A stretch of DNA of 64,000 nucleotides from an uncultured Bacteroidales bacterium (GCA_934667275.1 CAKULK010000001.1:186001-250000), one strand, 5' to 3'. Shown: positions 50,711-60,043, counted from the first letter of the stretch. The notes: generated by a model not told the origin, from the sequence alone. A program made the numbers and translations.

Positions 50711-52516
50711 TTACATTCTGTCCGGTACCTCGATACCTAATAACGCCATCGCGCTGCGGATAACCTTTGCCACTGTGGCGGAAAGCGTCAGACGCATGGC
50801 GCGGACGGTTGTATCGAGTTCGTTGAGGATGCTGTAGTCGTGGTAGAACGAGTTGAAGTCGCACGCCAACGAATATGCGTAGTTGGCAATCACCGCCGGC
50901 GAGAAGTCATTGCCCGCCTGACGAACCGCTGCGGGATAGTCGGCAAGACGCTGGATGAGAGACAACTCCTTCGGGGCAATTTGTAAATGTGCAAATTGGG
51001 AAATTTGTAAATTGCTCTTGATGTTCTCTGCTGTTGCCTTGCGCAGGACGCTCTGGATACGCGCGTAGGTGTATTGGATAAATGGTCCCGTGTTGCCGTT
51101 GAAGTCAATACTCTCGGCAGGGTTGAAGAGCATATTCTTGCGTGGATCGACCTTGAGAATAAAGTACTTGAGTGCACCCAAGCCCACGATACGCGCTATC
51201 TCGTTTGCCTCGTCGGCAGTGATGTCGGGCAGGGTATTTACTTTGTCCTTGGAGATTTCGCGCGCGTCGTCAATCATCTGCGCCATCAGGTCGTCGGCGT
51301 CCACCACCGTACCCTCGCGGCTCTTCATCTTGCCGTTGGGCAGTTCGACCATACCGTAACTGAAATGCACCAACTCTTTGCCGAAGGGGAACCCGAGGCG
51401 GTCGAGGAGGATAGACAGCACCTTGAAATGGTACTCCTGCTCGTTGCCCACCACATAGACCATCTTGTCGATAGGATAGTCCTGGAAACGCAGTTTGGCA
51501 GTACCGATGTCCTGCGTCATATAGACCGATGTGCCGTCGGAACGGAGCAGCAGTTTCTCGTCCAAACCGTTCTGCGTGAGGTCAGCCCATACGGAGCCGT
51601 CCTCGCGGCGGTAGAACAAGCCCTCCTGCAGACCGCGCTCCACCTCTTTTTTGCCCTCGAGGTAGGTATTCGACTCGTAGTAAATCTTGTCGAAACCGAC
51701 ACCCATCTGCTTGTAGGTCTCGTCGAAGCCGGCATAGACCCAACTATTCATTTTTTGCCAGAGCGCACGTACTTCGGGGTCGCCTTGCTCCCACTTGAGC
51801 AGCATCGCCTGCGCCTCTTTGATAAGCGGTGCCTCTTTCTTGGCAGTCTCCTCGTCCATACCCTGCGCCATCAAGTCTTTGATTTGCTTCTTGTATTCGA
51901 CATCGAAGCGCACGTAGTAGTCGCCGATCAGGTGGTCGCCTTTCTTGCCGCTCGACTCGGGAGTCTCGCCGTTGCCGAATTTCAGCCACGCGAGCATCGA
52001 CTTGCAGATATGGATACCGCGGTCGTTCACGATATTGGTTTTCACCACTTTCCAGCCGTTCGCCTCCTGTATCTTCGCGATGGAGTAGCCCAGCAGGTTG
52101 TTGCGCACGTGCCCGAGGTGGAGGGGCTTATTGGTATTCGGCGAACTGTATTCCACCATCATCAGCGGCTGTGTGCCGTCCGCTTTGGTGCGGGTCTGGT
52201 AGCCGTAGTTCTCGGTATTGGCAATGGTTTGCAACTGCTCCAGCCAGTAGGTCTGCGCAATGCTGAGATTGAGGAATCCCTGCACGGCGTTGAATTTCTC
52301 CACGAGGTCGCCCTGCAACGCTTCGCCTATCTCGGTTGCCACTTGTGCGGGTGCTTTGCGTGCCGCCTTTACGAACGGGAACACCACGAGGGTGATGTCG
52401 CCCTCGAACTCTGGACGGGTCTTTTGCAGTTGCACCTGCTGTTCACTCACTTCGATGCCGTAGAGGTTCTTCACCGCCTCTTGCACCTTCTCTGTCAATA
52501 TATTCTCTAATGTCAT
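50711..52516 (-). CDS. argS: arginyl-tRNA synthetase
   Basis: 601 residues. An N-terminal Add1 domain, then the class I core with SSPNTNKPLHLGHVRN (HIGH = HLGH), GKMKSREGTVV in place of KMSKS, and the DALR anticodon-binding C-terminus. Between residues about 500 and 515 a stretch with SNLQISQFAHLQIA is encoded by AT-rich DNA (50977-51015) very similar to intergenic leaders elsewhere in the window. It looks like an in-frame insertion, probably in a surface loop. It follows the Xaa-Pro aminopeptidase gene by 57 bp. Confidence 0.96.
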   Translation of the reverse strand: MTLENILTEKVQEAVKNLYGIEVSEQQVQLQKTRPEFEGDITLVVFPFVKAARKAPAQVATEIGEALQGDLVEKFNAVQGFLNLSIAQTYWLEQLQTIANTENYGYQTRTKADGTQPLMMVEYSSPNTNKPLHLGHVRNNLLGYSIAKIQEANGWKVVKTNIVNDRGIHICKSMLAWLKFGNGETPESSGKKGDHLIGDYYVRFDVEYKKQIKDLMAQGMDEETAKKEAPLIKEAQAMLLKWEQGDPEVRALWQKMNSWVYAGFDETYKQMGVGFDKIYYESNTYLEGKKEVERGLQEGLFYRREDGSVWADLTQNGLDEKLLLRSDGTSVYMTQDIGTAKLRFQDYPIDKMVYVVGNEQEYHFKVLSILLDRLGFPFGKELVHFSYGMVELPNGKMKSREGTVVDADDLMAQMIDDAREISKDKVNTLPDITADEANEIARIVGLGALKYFILKVDPRKNMLFNPAESIDFNGNTGPFIQYTYARIQSVLRKATAENIKSNLQISQFAHLQIAPKELSLIQRLADYPAAVRQAGNDFSPAVIANYAYSLACDFNSFYHDYSILNELDTTVRAMRLTLSATVAKVIRSAMALLGIEVPDRM

Positions 52517-52573
52517 AATAATCAGACTAATACTTCTCTTTTGTCCTTATTCTTTACTCCTTATTCCTTATTC

Positions 52574-54370
52574 TTATAACGCTTTGCATTTCTCCTTCAG
52601 CCATGCTGCTTCCGCCTCGTTCAGGCGCGGAGCCACCTCGCTGTACACCCACTGGTGGTAGTGGTTGAGCCATTCTATCTCTTTGTCGGTCAGCATATTG
52701 CGGTCGATAAGGCGGGTGTCGTAGTAGCACAATGTGAGCGTCTCGAACTCATAGTACGTCTCGCCCGTGGTGCGCGCACTCACCTGCTGCGCTTCGCGCA
52801 CGGTGATGAGATTCTCAATACGGATACCGTACTCGTTGGTGCGGTAGATACCGGGCTCGTCGGAGCATATATTCCCCACCTGCAGCGGGTTAGGGTTGTT
52901 GTCGGTGCGTATGTTCTGCGGACCCTCGTGGCAACCCATAAAGTGCCCCACACCGTGCCCTGTGCCGTGACCGTAGGTGATACCCTCCGCCCACATATAC
53001 TGGTGTGCCAGCACGTCCAACTGATTGCCTCTTGTCCCTTTCGGGAAACGCGCATTAGCCAAGGCGATATGCCCCTTGAGTACCAGCGTGTAGTCGTGTT
53101 TCACGTTCTCGGGTATCTGCTCTGCATCGCCCACCCATACGGTACGGGTGATGTCGGTGGTGCCGTCTAAATACTGCCCGCCCGAGTCCAACAGCAGCAC
53201 ACCGTTACCATCAATGGCTGCGCAGTTATCGCGCTCGGCATGGTAGTGCACAATGGCTCCGTTGCCCTTCCAACCGGCGATGGTGCAGAAACTCTCGTCG
53301 GTGAAGTGTTTGCCCATTGCGCGGAACTCGTGCAACTTGTCCGCCAGCGTTATCTCGGTTTGCGGGGTCTGCAACGCCTCCGTCTCCAGCCAGTGGAAGA
53401 AATGCGTCAGTGCCACCGCATCTTCGCGCATGGCAATCCGCTCGCCTGCAATCTCGGTGGCGTTCTTCACGCTCTGCATCTTCAGCACGGGGCTCGGCGT
53501 CACGTTCATGCGCTTGCCCACTTTCTCGGAAATCGCCTCGTAGAGAGCCTCGTTCACCTTGCTGCCGTCGAACATGATGCTATTGATATTCAGTCCGTTG
53601 AGGTATGCAAACACATCCTCGTATCCGCGTACTGTCACGCCGATTCTGTTCAGATACGCCTGTGCTTTCGCGTCCACCTTCTCGGGGGCTACGAACAGCG
53701 TGCAACGGTCCATCTCCAGCACCACATAACTGATAAGGCACGGCGTGTAGTCCACGTCCTTGCCGCGGATATTCAGCAGCCATGCTATCTCGTCCAATGC
53801 CGAAATCACGATGGCTTCGCAACGCTTCTGCTGCAATGCCTCGCGCACACGTGCCCACTTGCTTGCCACGCTCTCGCCTGCAAACTCCTCGCCGTATTCG
53901 TACAGCAGTGAGGTCGGTATAGCGGGTCTGCCTTCCGTCCATAACGGGCGAATCAGGTCTATCGACATCAATCCCAAACCGCCGTTTTCCAACTCCTCAC
54001 GCAATGCGCGGTAGCCGTTCACGCTGTACATCTCGGGGTTCACACCCACTGTGCCGTGCTCGTTTTGGCACAACCATTCGGGTATCGTGGGGCAGTCCAC
54101 ATCGCTCTCGCGCATCAACTCCACCGTGCTGCCTGCCAGTTCGGCATTCGCCTGCAGGTAGTAGCGGCTGTCGGTCCACAGCAACGCCTTGTCAAGCGTG
54201 ATGACGGCTGTTCCTGTCTCGCCGAGGAACCCTGTAATCCACGACATCTCCATCCAGTGCGGAGCCATATATTCACTGGCGTGCGGGTCTGTCCCCGGCA
54301 CAATATAGGCATTCAAACCATGCTCCTTCATCAGCGTACGCAACGCTGCCAACTTCTCAATTACAGTCAT
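52574..54370 (-). CDS. Xaa-Pro aminopeptidase (M24B)
   Basis: 598 residues with the three-domain layout of long aminopeptidase P enzymes: two creatinase-like N-terminal domains and the pita-bread catalytic domain from about 310. Metal ligands are visible in LLLDSGGQYLDGTTDITRT (two Asp), GHGTGHGVGHF (His), DEPGIYRTNEYGIRIENL (Glu) and YYEFETLTL (Glu). It removes N-terminal residues before proline in the cytoplasm. It lies 21 bp after nadC; the gap holds the GTAATAAGTAATA-type leader. Confidence 0.93.
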   Translation of the reverse strand: MTVIEKLAALRTLMKEHGLNAYIVPGTDPHASEYMAPHWMEMSWITGFLGETGTAVITLDKALLWTDSRYYLQANAELAGSTVELMRESDVDCPTIPEWLCQNEHGTVGVNPEMYSVNGYRALREELENGGLGLMSIDLIRPLWTEGRPAIPTSLLYEYGEEFAGESVASKWARVREALQQKRCEAIVISALDEIAWLLNIRGKDVDYTPCLISYVVLEMDRCTLFVAPEKVDAKAQAYLNRIGVTVRGYEDVFAYLNGLNINSIMFDGSKVNEALYEAISEKVGKRMNVTPSPVLKMQSVKNATEIAGERIAMREDAVALTHFFHWLETEALQTPQTEITLADKLHEFRAMGKHFTDESFCTIAGWKGNGAIVHYHAERDNCAAIDGNGVLLLDSGGQYLDGTTDITRTVWVGDAEQIPENVKHDYTLVLKGHIALANARFPKGTRGNQLDVLAHQYMWAEGITYGHGTGHGVGHFMGCHEGPQNIRTDNNPNPLQVGNICSDEPGIYRTNEYGIRIENLITVREAQQVSARTTGETYYEFETLTLCYYDTRLIDRNMLTDKEIEWLNHYHQWVYSEVAPRLNEAEAAWLKEKCKAL

Positions 54371-54391
54371 AGGGATCTTAACTATTAATTA

Positions 54392-55288
54392 TTACTTATT
54401 ACCTTCCTTCACCGCTTTGAAACTCATGTCAAGGCTTTTCACCGAGTGCGTCAGTGCGCCCACGCTCACAAAGTCCACCCCGCACAGCGCGTACTCGCGG
54501 ATAGTGTCGATGGTGATGCCGCCGCTCGACTCTATCTCAATGTGCTTGCCGTTTTCTCTCTCCCACGCGCGTATCAACTCTACCGCCTTTGTTGTGCGCT
54601 CGGGCGTGAAGTTGTCCAGCATGATTCGGTCGGGAATACGGGCCGCCAGCGCCTCGCGTATCTCCTCCTCGTTGCGCGTCTCAATCTCAATGCGCAGGTC
54701 TTTGCCTTTCTCTTGGCAGTAGTCCCGTGCGCGTGTCAGAGCCGCCGTGATACCCCCCGAGAAGTCCACATGGTTGTCTTTCAGCAGAATCATGTCAAAC
54801 AGCCCGATTCGGTGGTTCATTCCCCCGCCGATACGCACAGCCTCTTTCTCCAAGTACCGCAGTCCGGGCGTGGTCTTGCGCGTATCCAACACGTGGCAAC
54901 CCGTGTCCGCAATCAGACTCTGGTACTTGTGCGCCGTGGTCGCTACGCCCGACATGCGCTGCATCACGTTGAGCATCGTGCGCTCTATCTGCAGCAGGCT
55001 CAACTCCTTGCCGTACACGCGGAACGCGATGTCGCCGGGCTTCACCTCTGCGCCGTCTTCCAGCAGTTGCTCCATTCTGCATTCGGGGTCGAAGTAGTTG
55101 ATGATTTCTTTGGCTACCTCCACGCCTGCCAATATGCCTTTCTCCTTGATAATCAGTTGCTGACAGCCCATCTGTGTCGGTGGAATGCAACTCAGCGACG
55201 TATGGTCGCCGTCGCGAATATCCTCTTCAAACCAGATGGCAATCAGTTTCCGCAGTTCCTCGCGGCTCATATATTTCATTGTTTCCAT
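54392..55288 (-). CDS. nadC: nicotinate-nucleotide pyrophosphorylase
   Basis: 298 residues from METMKYMSREELRK. NadC converts quinolinate and PRPP to nicotinate mononucleotide in NAD synthesis. Conserved parts are EDIRDGDHTS, ERTMLNVMQRMSGVAT, DTRKTTPGLRYLEKEAVRIGGG, HRIGLFDMILLKDNH and ESSGGI. The annotated frame begins at a TTG at 55303, but ATG 55288 is more likely. First gene of a nadC, aminopeptidase, argS unit with a clear promoter. Confidence 0.95.
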   Translation of the reverse strand: METMKYMSREELRKLIAIWFEEDIRDGDHTSLSCIPPTQMGCQQLIIKEKGILAGVEVAKEIINYFDPECRMEQLLEDGAEVKPGDIAFRVYGKELSLLQIERTMLNVMQRMSGVATTAHKYQSLIADTGCHVLDTRKTTPGLRYLEKEAVRIGGGMNHRIGLFDMILLKDNHVDFSGGITAALTRARDYCQEKGKDLRIEIETRNEEEIREALAARIPDRIMLDNFTPERTTKAVELIRAWERENGKHIEIESSGGITIDTIREYALCGVDFVSVGALTHSVKSLDMSFKAVKEGNK

Positions 55289-55314
55289 ATCTCTGTTTAT
55301 CAAATTCTAACCTG

Positions 55315-55346
55315 CAAATTTACAACTTTTTTTCTACTCTTGCAAA
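55315..55346 (-). promoter_or_regulatory. promoter of nadC
   Basis: On the minus strand TTTG (55343-55346), 20 nt, TAAATTTG (55315-55322). Confidence 0.65.
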
Positions 55347-55404
55347 TCTGTTTTGAAGACATACTGAATTTTGCGCATTTTGCCTCGTGTCCGCCGGCTG
55401 TTTC

Positions 55405-55459
55405 CATCGGTACTTCATCGGTACTTCATCGGAACCTCATCGGTACTTCGCTGAGACCA
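55405..55459. repeat. 11-bp tandem array, CATCGGTACTT family
   Basis: CATCGGTACTT twice, CATCGGAACCT, CATCGGTACTT and a diverged CGCTGAGACCA, all in register. It lies 31-85 bp 3' of the truA stop and upstream of the nadC promoter. Confidence 0.88.
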
Positions 55460-55489
55460 TACCGCTATTTTGCCGTGCCGATGCCATGT

Positions 55490-56284
55490 TTATGGCATCC
55501 AAATGTCTTGGGGATATGCAATATGGGTGAGATATAACCCTTGTGCAGGGGCAGATTCTCCTGCACTACAACGGTTCTTGTCTGCAATTACGGCTATAAA
55601 ATCGTCCTCAGAGATACGACTCCTGCCAATATCGAACAGCGTTCCGACGATGGCGCGCACCATATTCCGCAAAAATCTGTCTGCCGTGATGGTAAAAACA
55701 GCACGATGCCCGTCTGTGCTGACAGACCACTCGGCTTGCGATATGTCGCAGAAGGTGGTGTGGACATCGGTGTGGGTTCGGCTGAACGACATAAAGTCCT
55801 GACGACCAAGCAGATGCATGGCGGCGCGATTCATAGCGTCGAAGTCCAGTCCGGGGCGTATGAGTGTGGCGAGGTTGACCGAGAAGGGGTCTTTGTAGTC
55901 GATGGTATGGTACTCGTAGGTGCGGCTGAGGGCATCGAAACGGGCATGGGCGTCTTCCTTTACGGGCACGATGGCATGCACGGAAATAGAGTAGGGCAGT
56001 AGCCCGTTAAGCCGCATGATGACGCCATTCACGGCGTATTGCCAATCGTCCCCTGTAAAACCTTCTTGTTGCGGAGGCACTGCGGGTCCGTTGAAGTGGG
56101 CGTACATCTCACGGGCATGCACGCCGGCATCGGTGCGCCCCGCAAAGGTCAATACCACATCGCGCCGCAGGATAGTGGAGAAGGCATGCTCCATCACCTC
56201 CTGCACCGTCACAGCCCCGCTGCTCTGCCGTTGCGAGCCGTGGAAAGGGGTGCCCATATATGAAAAGCGAACAAAGTAACGCAT
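55490..56284 (-). CDS. truA: tRNA pseudouridine(38-40) synthase
   Basis: 264 residues. FAGRTDAGVHAREMYAHF holds the catalytic aspartate of TruA, which isomerises U38-40 in the anticodon stem-loop of many tRNAs. The N-terminal RYFVRFSYMGTPFHGSQRQ and the C-terminal FLRNMVRAIVGTLFDIGRSR are family signatures. Length is normal. Its leader is the dispersed hairpin element (56294-56345) that also precedes the gene at 37744. Confidence 0.95.
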   Translation of the reverse strand: MRYFVRFSYMGTPFHGSQRQSSGAVTVQEVMEHAFSTILRRDVVLTFAGRTDAGVHAREMYAHFNGPAVPPQQEGFTGDDWQYAVNGVIMRLNGLLPYSISVHAIVPVKEDAHARFDALSRTYEYHTIDYKDPFSVNLATLIRPGLDFDAMNRAAMHLLGRQDFMSFSRTHTDVHTTFCDISQAEWSVSTDGHRAVFTITADRFLRNMVRAIVGTLFDIGRSRISEDDFIAVIADKNRCSAGESAPAQGLYLTHIAYPQDIWMP

Positions 56285-56293
56285 GCTATGTAC

Positions 56294-56345
56294 GATTTAC
56301 GAATTTACGATGTACTATTTATGTACGATTTTGCGGCTATGCCGC
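56294..56345 (-). repeat. dispersed leader element: hairpin plus AT-rich spacer
   Basis: On the minus strand GCGGC-ATA-GCCGC, then AATCGTACATA-type units up to 10 bp before the truA ATG. About 50 bp are nearly identical to 37681-37732. Confidence 0.75.
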
Positions 56346-56346
56346 A

Positions 56347-57888
56347 TTATTTTTGTATTTTTCGCAGTGTCTGTTGCATGAAATTCTTGACCTGCTCGTT
56401 GATTTCTGGGCTGAGTTTCCCGAACCATGCCGCGGCGCAACCTGCACCTACCAGCACCAATGTGCGGACGATGCTGCTGAGCCATATATTGAATGTAGGC
56501 AGATAGTGCTGCCACAGGTAGTTCAAAAGCAGAATTCCCCCCAATAGAAGCAGCGTCTTGAGGTGCTGGCGGGAGAAGATTTGTATGCGCAATGCCACAC
56601 GCACCGTGAGGGTCGCCAAGGCGAAATAGAGCACATTCGACAGCAACGTGCTGACGGCTGCGCCGTTCATTCCGTAGTGCGGAATGAGGTAGTTGTTGAG
56701 TGCGATTGCGCTGATTGTCAGGATAAAAGACAAGATGAGCGAGAATACATAGTAGCGCGAGTAACTGATGGCGGACAGACAGAAACTGAATGTCGCGGTC
56801 AGCATTTGGGTGATGCCGAGTATGAGCACCACCATGCGCGCCGTGGCGTAGGTGTCGCCGTTGGGTAGGATATGGAATATCAGGTCGATATTCAGCCAAA
56901 TCAGGCAGAATATCAGTCCCCCGACCAACAGCAGGTTTTGGCTCACCTGTTGCATCAGGTGGGCAGTCTCGGGGCGGTTCCGCTCCTTGATGGACGCCGC
57001 CAACTGGGGTGCCGCAATCGCCGTCACGGAGCGGTAGGGGATACTCACCATCACCGCGATGTAAGTGGCGATGGCGTAGATGCCCGTGAAGTTGAGCCCC
57101 ATCTTGGCGGTGATGAAGAACGACGACAGGGTAGGGGCGAGTGCCGATGCCAGCGCCGAGATAATCAAAAACCCAGTATAGAAGAGGTATTGCCGCACCA
57201 GCGGTTTGTGCGTGCGCATGAACGTCCAATCGGGGCGGAGTGACACATCGCCCATCGAGAACAGATACACGATGTTGCACAATGCCGCTAGCGCATACAC
57301 GCCGCATAGTGCCACCACGAACCCGTCCATCGTCAGCACCCGGAAGGCGTATAGTAGGTACACCGCCAATAGTCCCACCCGGGTCACCAACTCCCTGACC
57401 GCCCTCGGCACCACGATGCGCATGCGCACATTGGCGTTGGTCTCGAAGATGGTCTGGTAGAGCAGGAAGAACGCCAACGGTAGCACAAAATAGTAGTAGT
57501 CCACGAACTCGGGCGACTTCTCGCCGAACCATTGACTCAGCGGCACATGGCACGCCCAATAGATGAGCGCAAACACCACAAATCCCACTAACGGCACCAC
57601 TAACGTCCAGAAAAAGAAGCCGTTATCCTTGTGCTCCTTGTCACGGAAATACGGGTAAAAACGGATAATGGACGATGATGTCCCCAACTGTGCAAGGCTC
57701 ACGAACAGCGTGGCAGCGTCAATAAGCACTCGTGCCAACCCGATTTCCTCGGCGGTGAGGAAACGGGTCAGCACGAAGAACGTAGTAACAAAGCCCACCG
57801 CAACGCCCAGATACGTCACGATGGTGCCTTTGATGCTCTGCCTTGCGATAATGCCCATAAGGGAGATATTATTGGTCCAATTAGCCAT
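56347..57888 (-). CDS. polysaccharide flippase (Wzx/MATE-like)
   Basis: 513 residues, about 14 membrane helices. The N-terminal IARQSIKGTIVTYLGVAVGFVTTFF and the AEEIGLARVLIDAATLF loop are typical of the polysaccharide-biosynthesis (MVF/MATE-like) export family. It would move lipid-linked glycan units across the inner membrane. A second flippase of another subfamily lies at 60628. It is the first gene of the flippase-truA pair. Confidence 0.87.
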   Translation of the reverse strand: MANWTNNISLMGIIARQSIKGTIVTYLGVAVGFVTTFFVLTRFLTAEEIGLARVLIDAATLFVSLAQLGTSSSIIRFYPYFRDKEHKDNGFFFWTLVVPLVGFVVFALIYWACHVPLSQWFGEKSPEFVDYYYFVLPLAFFLLYQTIFETNANVRMRIVVPRAVRELVTRVGLLAVYLLYAFRVLTMDGFVVALCGVYALAALCNIVYLFSMGDVSLRPDWTFMRTHKPLVRQYLFYTGFLIISALASALAPTLSSFFITAKMGLNFTGIYAIATYIAVMVSIPYRSVTAIAAPQLAASIKERNRPETAHLMQQVSQNLLLVGGLIFCLIWLNIDLIFHILPNGDTYATARMVVLILGITQMLTATFSFCLSAISYSRYYVFSLILSFILTISAIALNNYLIPHYGMNGAAVSTLLSNVLYFALATLTVRVALRIQIFSRQHLKTLLLLGGILLLNYLWQHYLPTFNIWLSSIVRTLVLVGAGCAAAWFGKLSPEINEQVKNFMQQTLRKIQK

Positions 57889-57920
57889 ATAAGACTAATT
57901 GGACCAATAGGGCAATCATT

Positions 57921-59177
57921 TTACTTCTCAATATCCAGCAACTCTACCTCAAAAATCAGCGTAGAGTAGGGGGGAATGTTCCCTGCCTGTTGTGCGCCGT
58001 AGCCCAACTCCTGCGGGATATAGAACTTGAACTTGCTGCCTACGGGCATCAGTTGCACGCCTTCCGTCCAGCCCTTGATGACTTGGTTCAAGCCGAATGT
58101 GATAGGCTCGCCGCGGTCAACGCTGCTGTCGAACACGGTTCCGTCAATCAGCGTGCCGTGATAATGTACCTTCACACGGTCGGTTGCACTCGGCTTTTTG
58201 CCCTTGCCCATCTTGATGACCTCGTATTGCAGACCGCTCTCGGTGGTGATGACACCCTCGCGCAGACCGTTCTCAGCAAGGAACTTCTCGCCGTCTTCCT
58301 TCACGGTGCCGTACTTGATGGTGTTCATCGTGTTCTGGATATATTCGCCTGCTTCCTCACCGGTCATCTCCTCCGTGTAGCCGAGCAAGCCGTTGATAAA
58401 GCCTTGTTTGATAAGCGCAAAGTCGGTGCTCAGGCTCGGCTCGCCAATCAGACCGCCGGCCTCTTGCTCCTTGATGTTCTTGCCTATCTGTTCGCCCATG
58501 TTCACGATTTGCGGGTTCTTCACGTTGCTCTTCAAGCCCTTGTTGATGTTCTCGATAAACTCTTTCTTCTGCTCGCCCGTGGTGTCCGTGGCGAGGATAT
58601 AACGTGCCACTTCGTCGCCGTTCAGGTAGCCGAAAGCGTAGTTCAGACTGTCGTTTTGGTTGTTCAGAGCGATTACTTTCACTGTCTTGCCGCACTTTGC
58701 TTTGATAGCCTTGCCAGCCTTTGCGCCGTCCTCAGCCGTGCGCGATGCCTGATATTGGCTCTGGAAATAGTCACGCGCCTCGTCGCCTTGCATCATCACG
58801 GTGTCGTGATTCAGACCGTTTACCAGCCCTTGGAAGAACACTTTCTCGTTCAGTGTCCATGCCTCGTTGTCTGCCAAACCGGTGCTTTCCGAACTCTTAA
58901 TCGCCTGACCGATGTTTCTGCCCACACTGGCAGCCTCGCTCAGTTCCTCAATCTTGCCGTCGTAGCCGCGCTGCAATGCGTCAATAAACTCATTCACAGT
59001 CTCTTTCGACGAATCGTTGCGCAACTGGTACATCTTCATCTGGCTGCCGTTCACCAGTCCCAGCGCGTAGTTCATACTATCATTTTGGTTGTTCAGTGCA
59101 ACCGTCTTTGCCTCGTACGTATTGCCGCACGAAATCATTGCCATGGCGGCAACGACGAGAATAGATGCTTTCTTCAT
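57921..59177 (-). CDS. FKBP-type peptidyl-prolyl isomerase lipoprotein with duplicated N-terminal domain
   Basis: 418 residues, lipoprotein signal (AMAMISCGN, Cys17). Two FKBP_N-type helical repeats (about 28-135 with NNQNDSMNYALGLVNG; about 165-280 with NNQNDSLNYAFGYLNG) precede one catalytic FKBP domain (about 305-418). The catalytic part has VKVHYHGTLIDGTVFDSS and GYGAQQAG-type active-site segments. Related Mip/FkpA proteins have a single N-terminal domain used for dimerisation. It probably folds periplasmic or outer-membrane proteins. 38 bp separate it from a second FKBP gene upstream. Confidence 0.9.
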   Translation of the reverse strand: MKKASILVVAAMAMISCGNTYEAKTVALNNQNDSMNYALGLVNGSQMKMYQLRNDSSKETVNEFIDALQRGYDGKIEELSEAASVGRNIGQAIKSSESTGLADNEAWTLNEKVFFQGLVNGLNHDTVMMQGDEARDYFQSQYQASRTAEDGAKAGKAIKAKCGKTVKVIALNNQNDSLNYAFGYLNGDEVARYILATDTTGEQKKEFIENINKGLKSNVKNPQIVNMGEQIGKNIKEQEAGGLIGEPSLSTDFALIKQGFINGLLGYTEEMTGEEAGEYIQNTMNTIKYGTVKEDGEKFLAENGLREGVITTESGLQYEVIKMGKGKKPSATDRVKVHYHGTLIDGTVFDSSVDRGEPITFGLNQVIKGWTEGVQLMPVGSKFKFYIPQELGYGAQQAGNIPPYSTLIFEVELLDIEK

Positions 59178-59215
59178 ATCTCAAAATTTTTCAAATTTAC
59201 ACATTTTCAAATTGT

Positions 59216-59800
59216 TTAATTGATTCCCAGCAACTCCACCGTGAATATCAGCGCAGCGTATGGCGGAATGCTTCCTGCCGCACCTTGTGCGCCGTAGCCC
59301 AACTGATAGGGGATATACAGTTTGTATTTGCTGCCGATCGACATCAGTTGCAACCCCTCGGTCCAGCCCTTTATCACTTGGTTCAGCCCAAACGAGATAG
59401 GCTCGCCGCGCTTATACGAACTATCAAAAACTGTGCCATCCACCAGTGTGCCCTCATAGTGCACCTTCACGGTGTCCGTGGCTTTCGGCTTCTGACCCAG
59501 CGTAGCCTCCAGCACCTCGTATTGCAATCCGCTCGGCGTTACCTTCACGCCTTCGCGTTTCGCGTTCTCGGCGAGGAACTTCTCCCCGTCGGCCTTTGCC
59601 TGACCGGCAATCTTCTGTTCCAGTTCCGTGAAGAATTGGTTCAGCAACTGTTGTGCTTCCGAATACGTAATTTCGGGCTTTTGTTTCTCTAAAACGTGCT
59701 CAATACCCTTTGCAAGGTCTGCATAGTTGAGGTTCTCAACACCGCTGCTGAGCAACTGCTGACCCATCGAGAGTCCGAGTGCATAACTAATCTTATCCAT
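59216..59800 (-). CDS. FKBP-type peptidyl-prolyl isomerase
   Basis: 194 residues without a signal peptide: an FKBP_N helical part (MDKISYALGLSMGQQLL) followed by a catalytic domain with VKVHYEGTLVDGTVFDSSYKRGEP and YIPYQLGYGAQ. The catalytic domain is close to that of the downstream lipoprotein, indicating duplication, one copy cytoplasmic and one exported. The pair is likely co-transcribed. Confidence 0.92.
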   Translation of the reverse strand: MDKISYALGLSMGQQLLSSGVENLNYADLAKGIEHVLEKQKPEITYSEAQQLLNQFFTELEQKIAGQAKADGEKFLAENAKREGVKVTPSGLQYEVLEATLGQKPKATDTVKVHYEGTLVDGTVFDSSYKRGEPISFGLNQVIKGWTEGLQLMSIGSKYKLYIPYQLGYGAQGAAGSIPPYAALIFTVELLGIN

Positions 59801-59844
59801 ATCTTGTTTATTTGTTTATTGTCTTTTTTCCGTCAATGGCGTAT

Positions 59845-59993
59845 CCCGTAGGCTGCTGAAGCAAATTCCGTAGGCTGCCAAAGTCAATCCTATATGCTGC
59901 AATTCTTAAAATCCGATAATATCTTCGCCCCGTCTTTCCCGTGTCAAACAGCAAGGGATAGGCAAGGGATGCGCAACCCTTACGCAAGGGATA
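59845..59993. repeat. long 11-bp-register array (13-14 units)
   Basis: From CCCGTAGGCTG at 59845 an 11-bp register can be followed for about 150 bp. The left half has a 22-bp period (CCGTAGGCTG alternating with other 11-mers). The right half ends with AGCAAGGGATA, GGCAAGGGATG, CGCAACCCTTA, CGCAAGGGATA. It fills most of the 253-bp gap between ribE and the FKBP genes. Confidence 0.8.
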
Positions 59994-60043
59994 CAAACCG
60001 GATTTCTTTAATGCATATTAACCATTAACTATTACTTATTACT

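Noticed and set aside
51074..52510. 478-codon open frame opposite argS
   Set aside because: Antisense to intact argS; Leu/Val/His-rich shadow composition and no recognisable domain.
55405..55459. CRISPR-like array
   Set aside because: Units are 11 bp and directly adjacent, without spacers; no cas genes in the window.
57990..59219. 409-codon open frame opposite the FKBP lipoprotein gene
   Set aside because: Antisense to a clear FKBP gene; no signal or domain.
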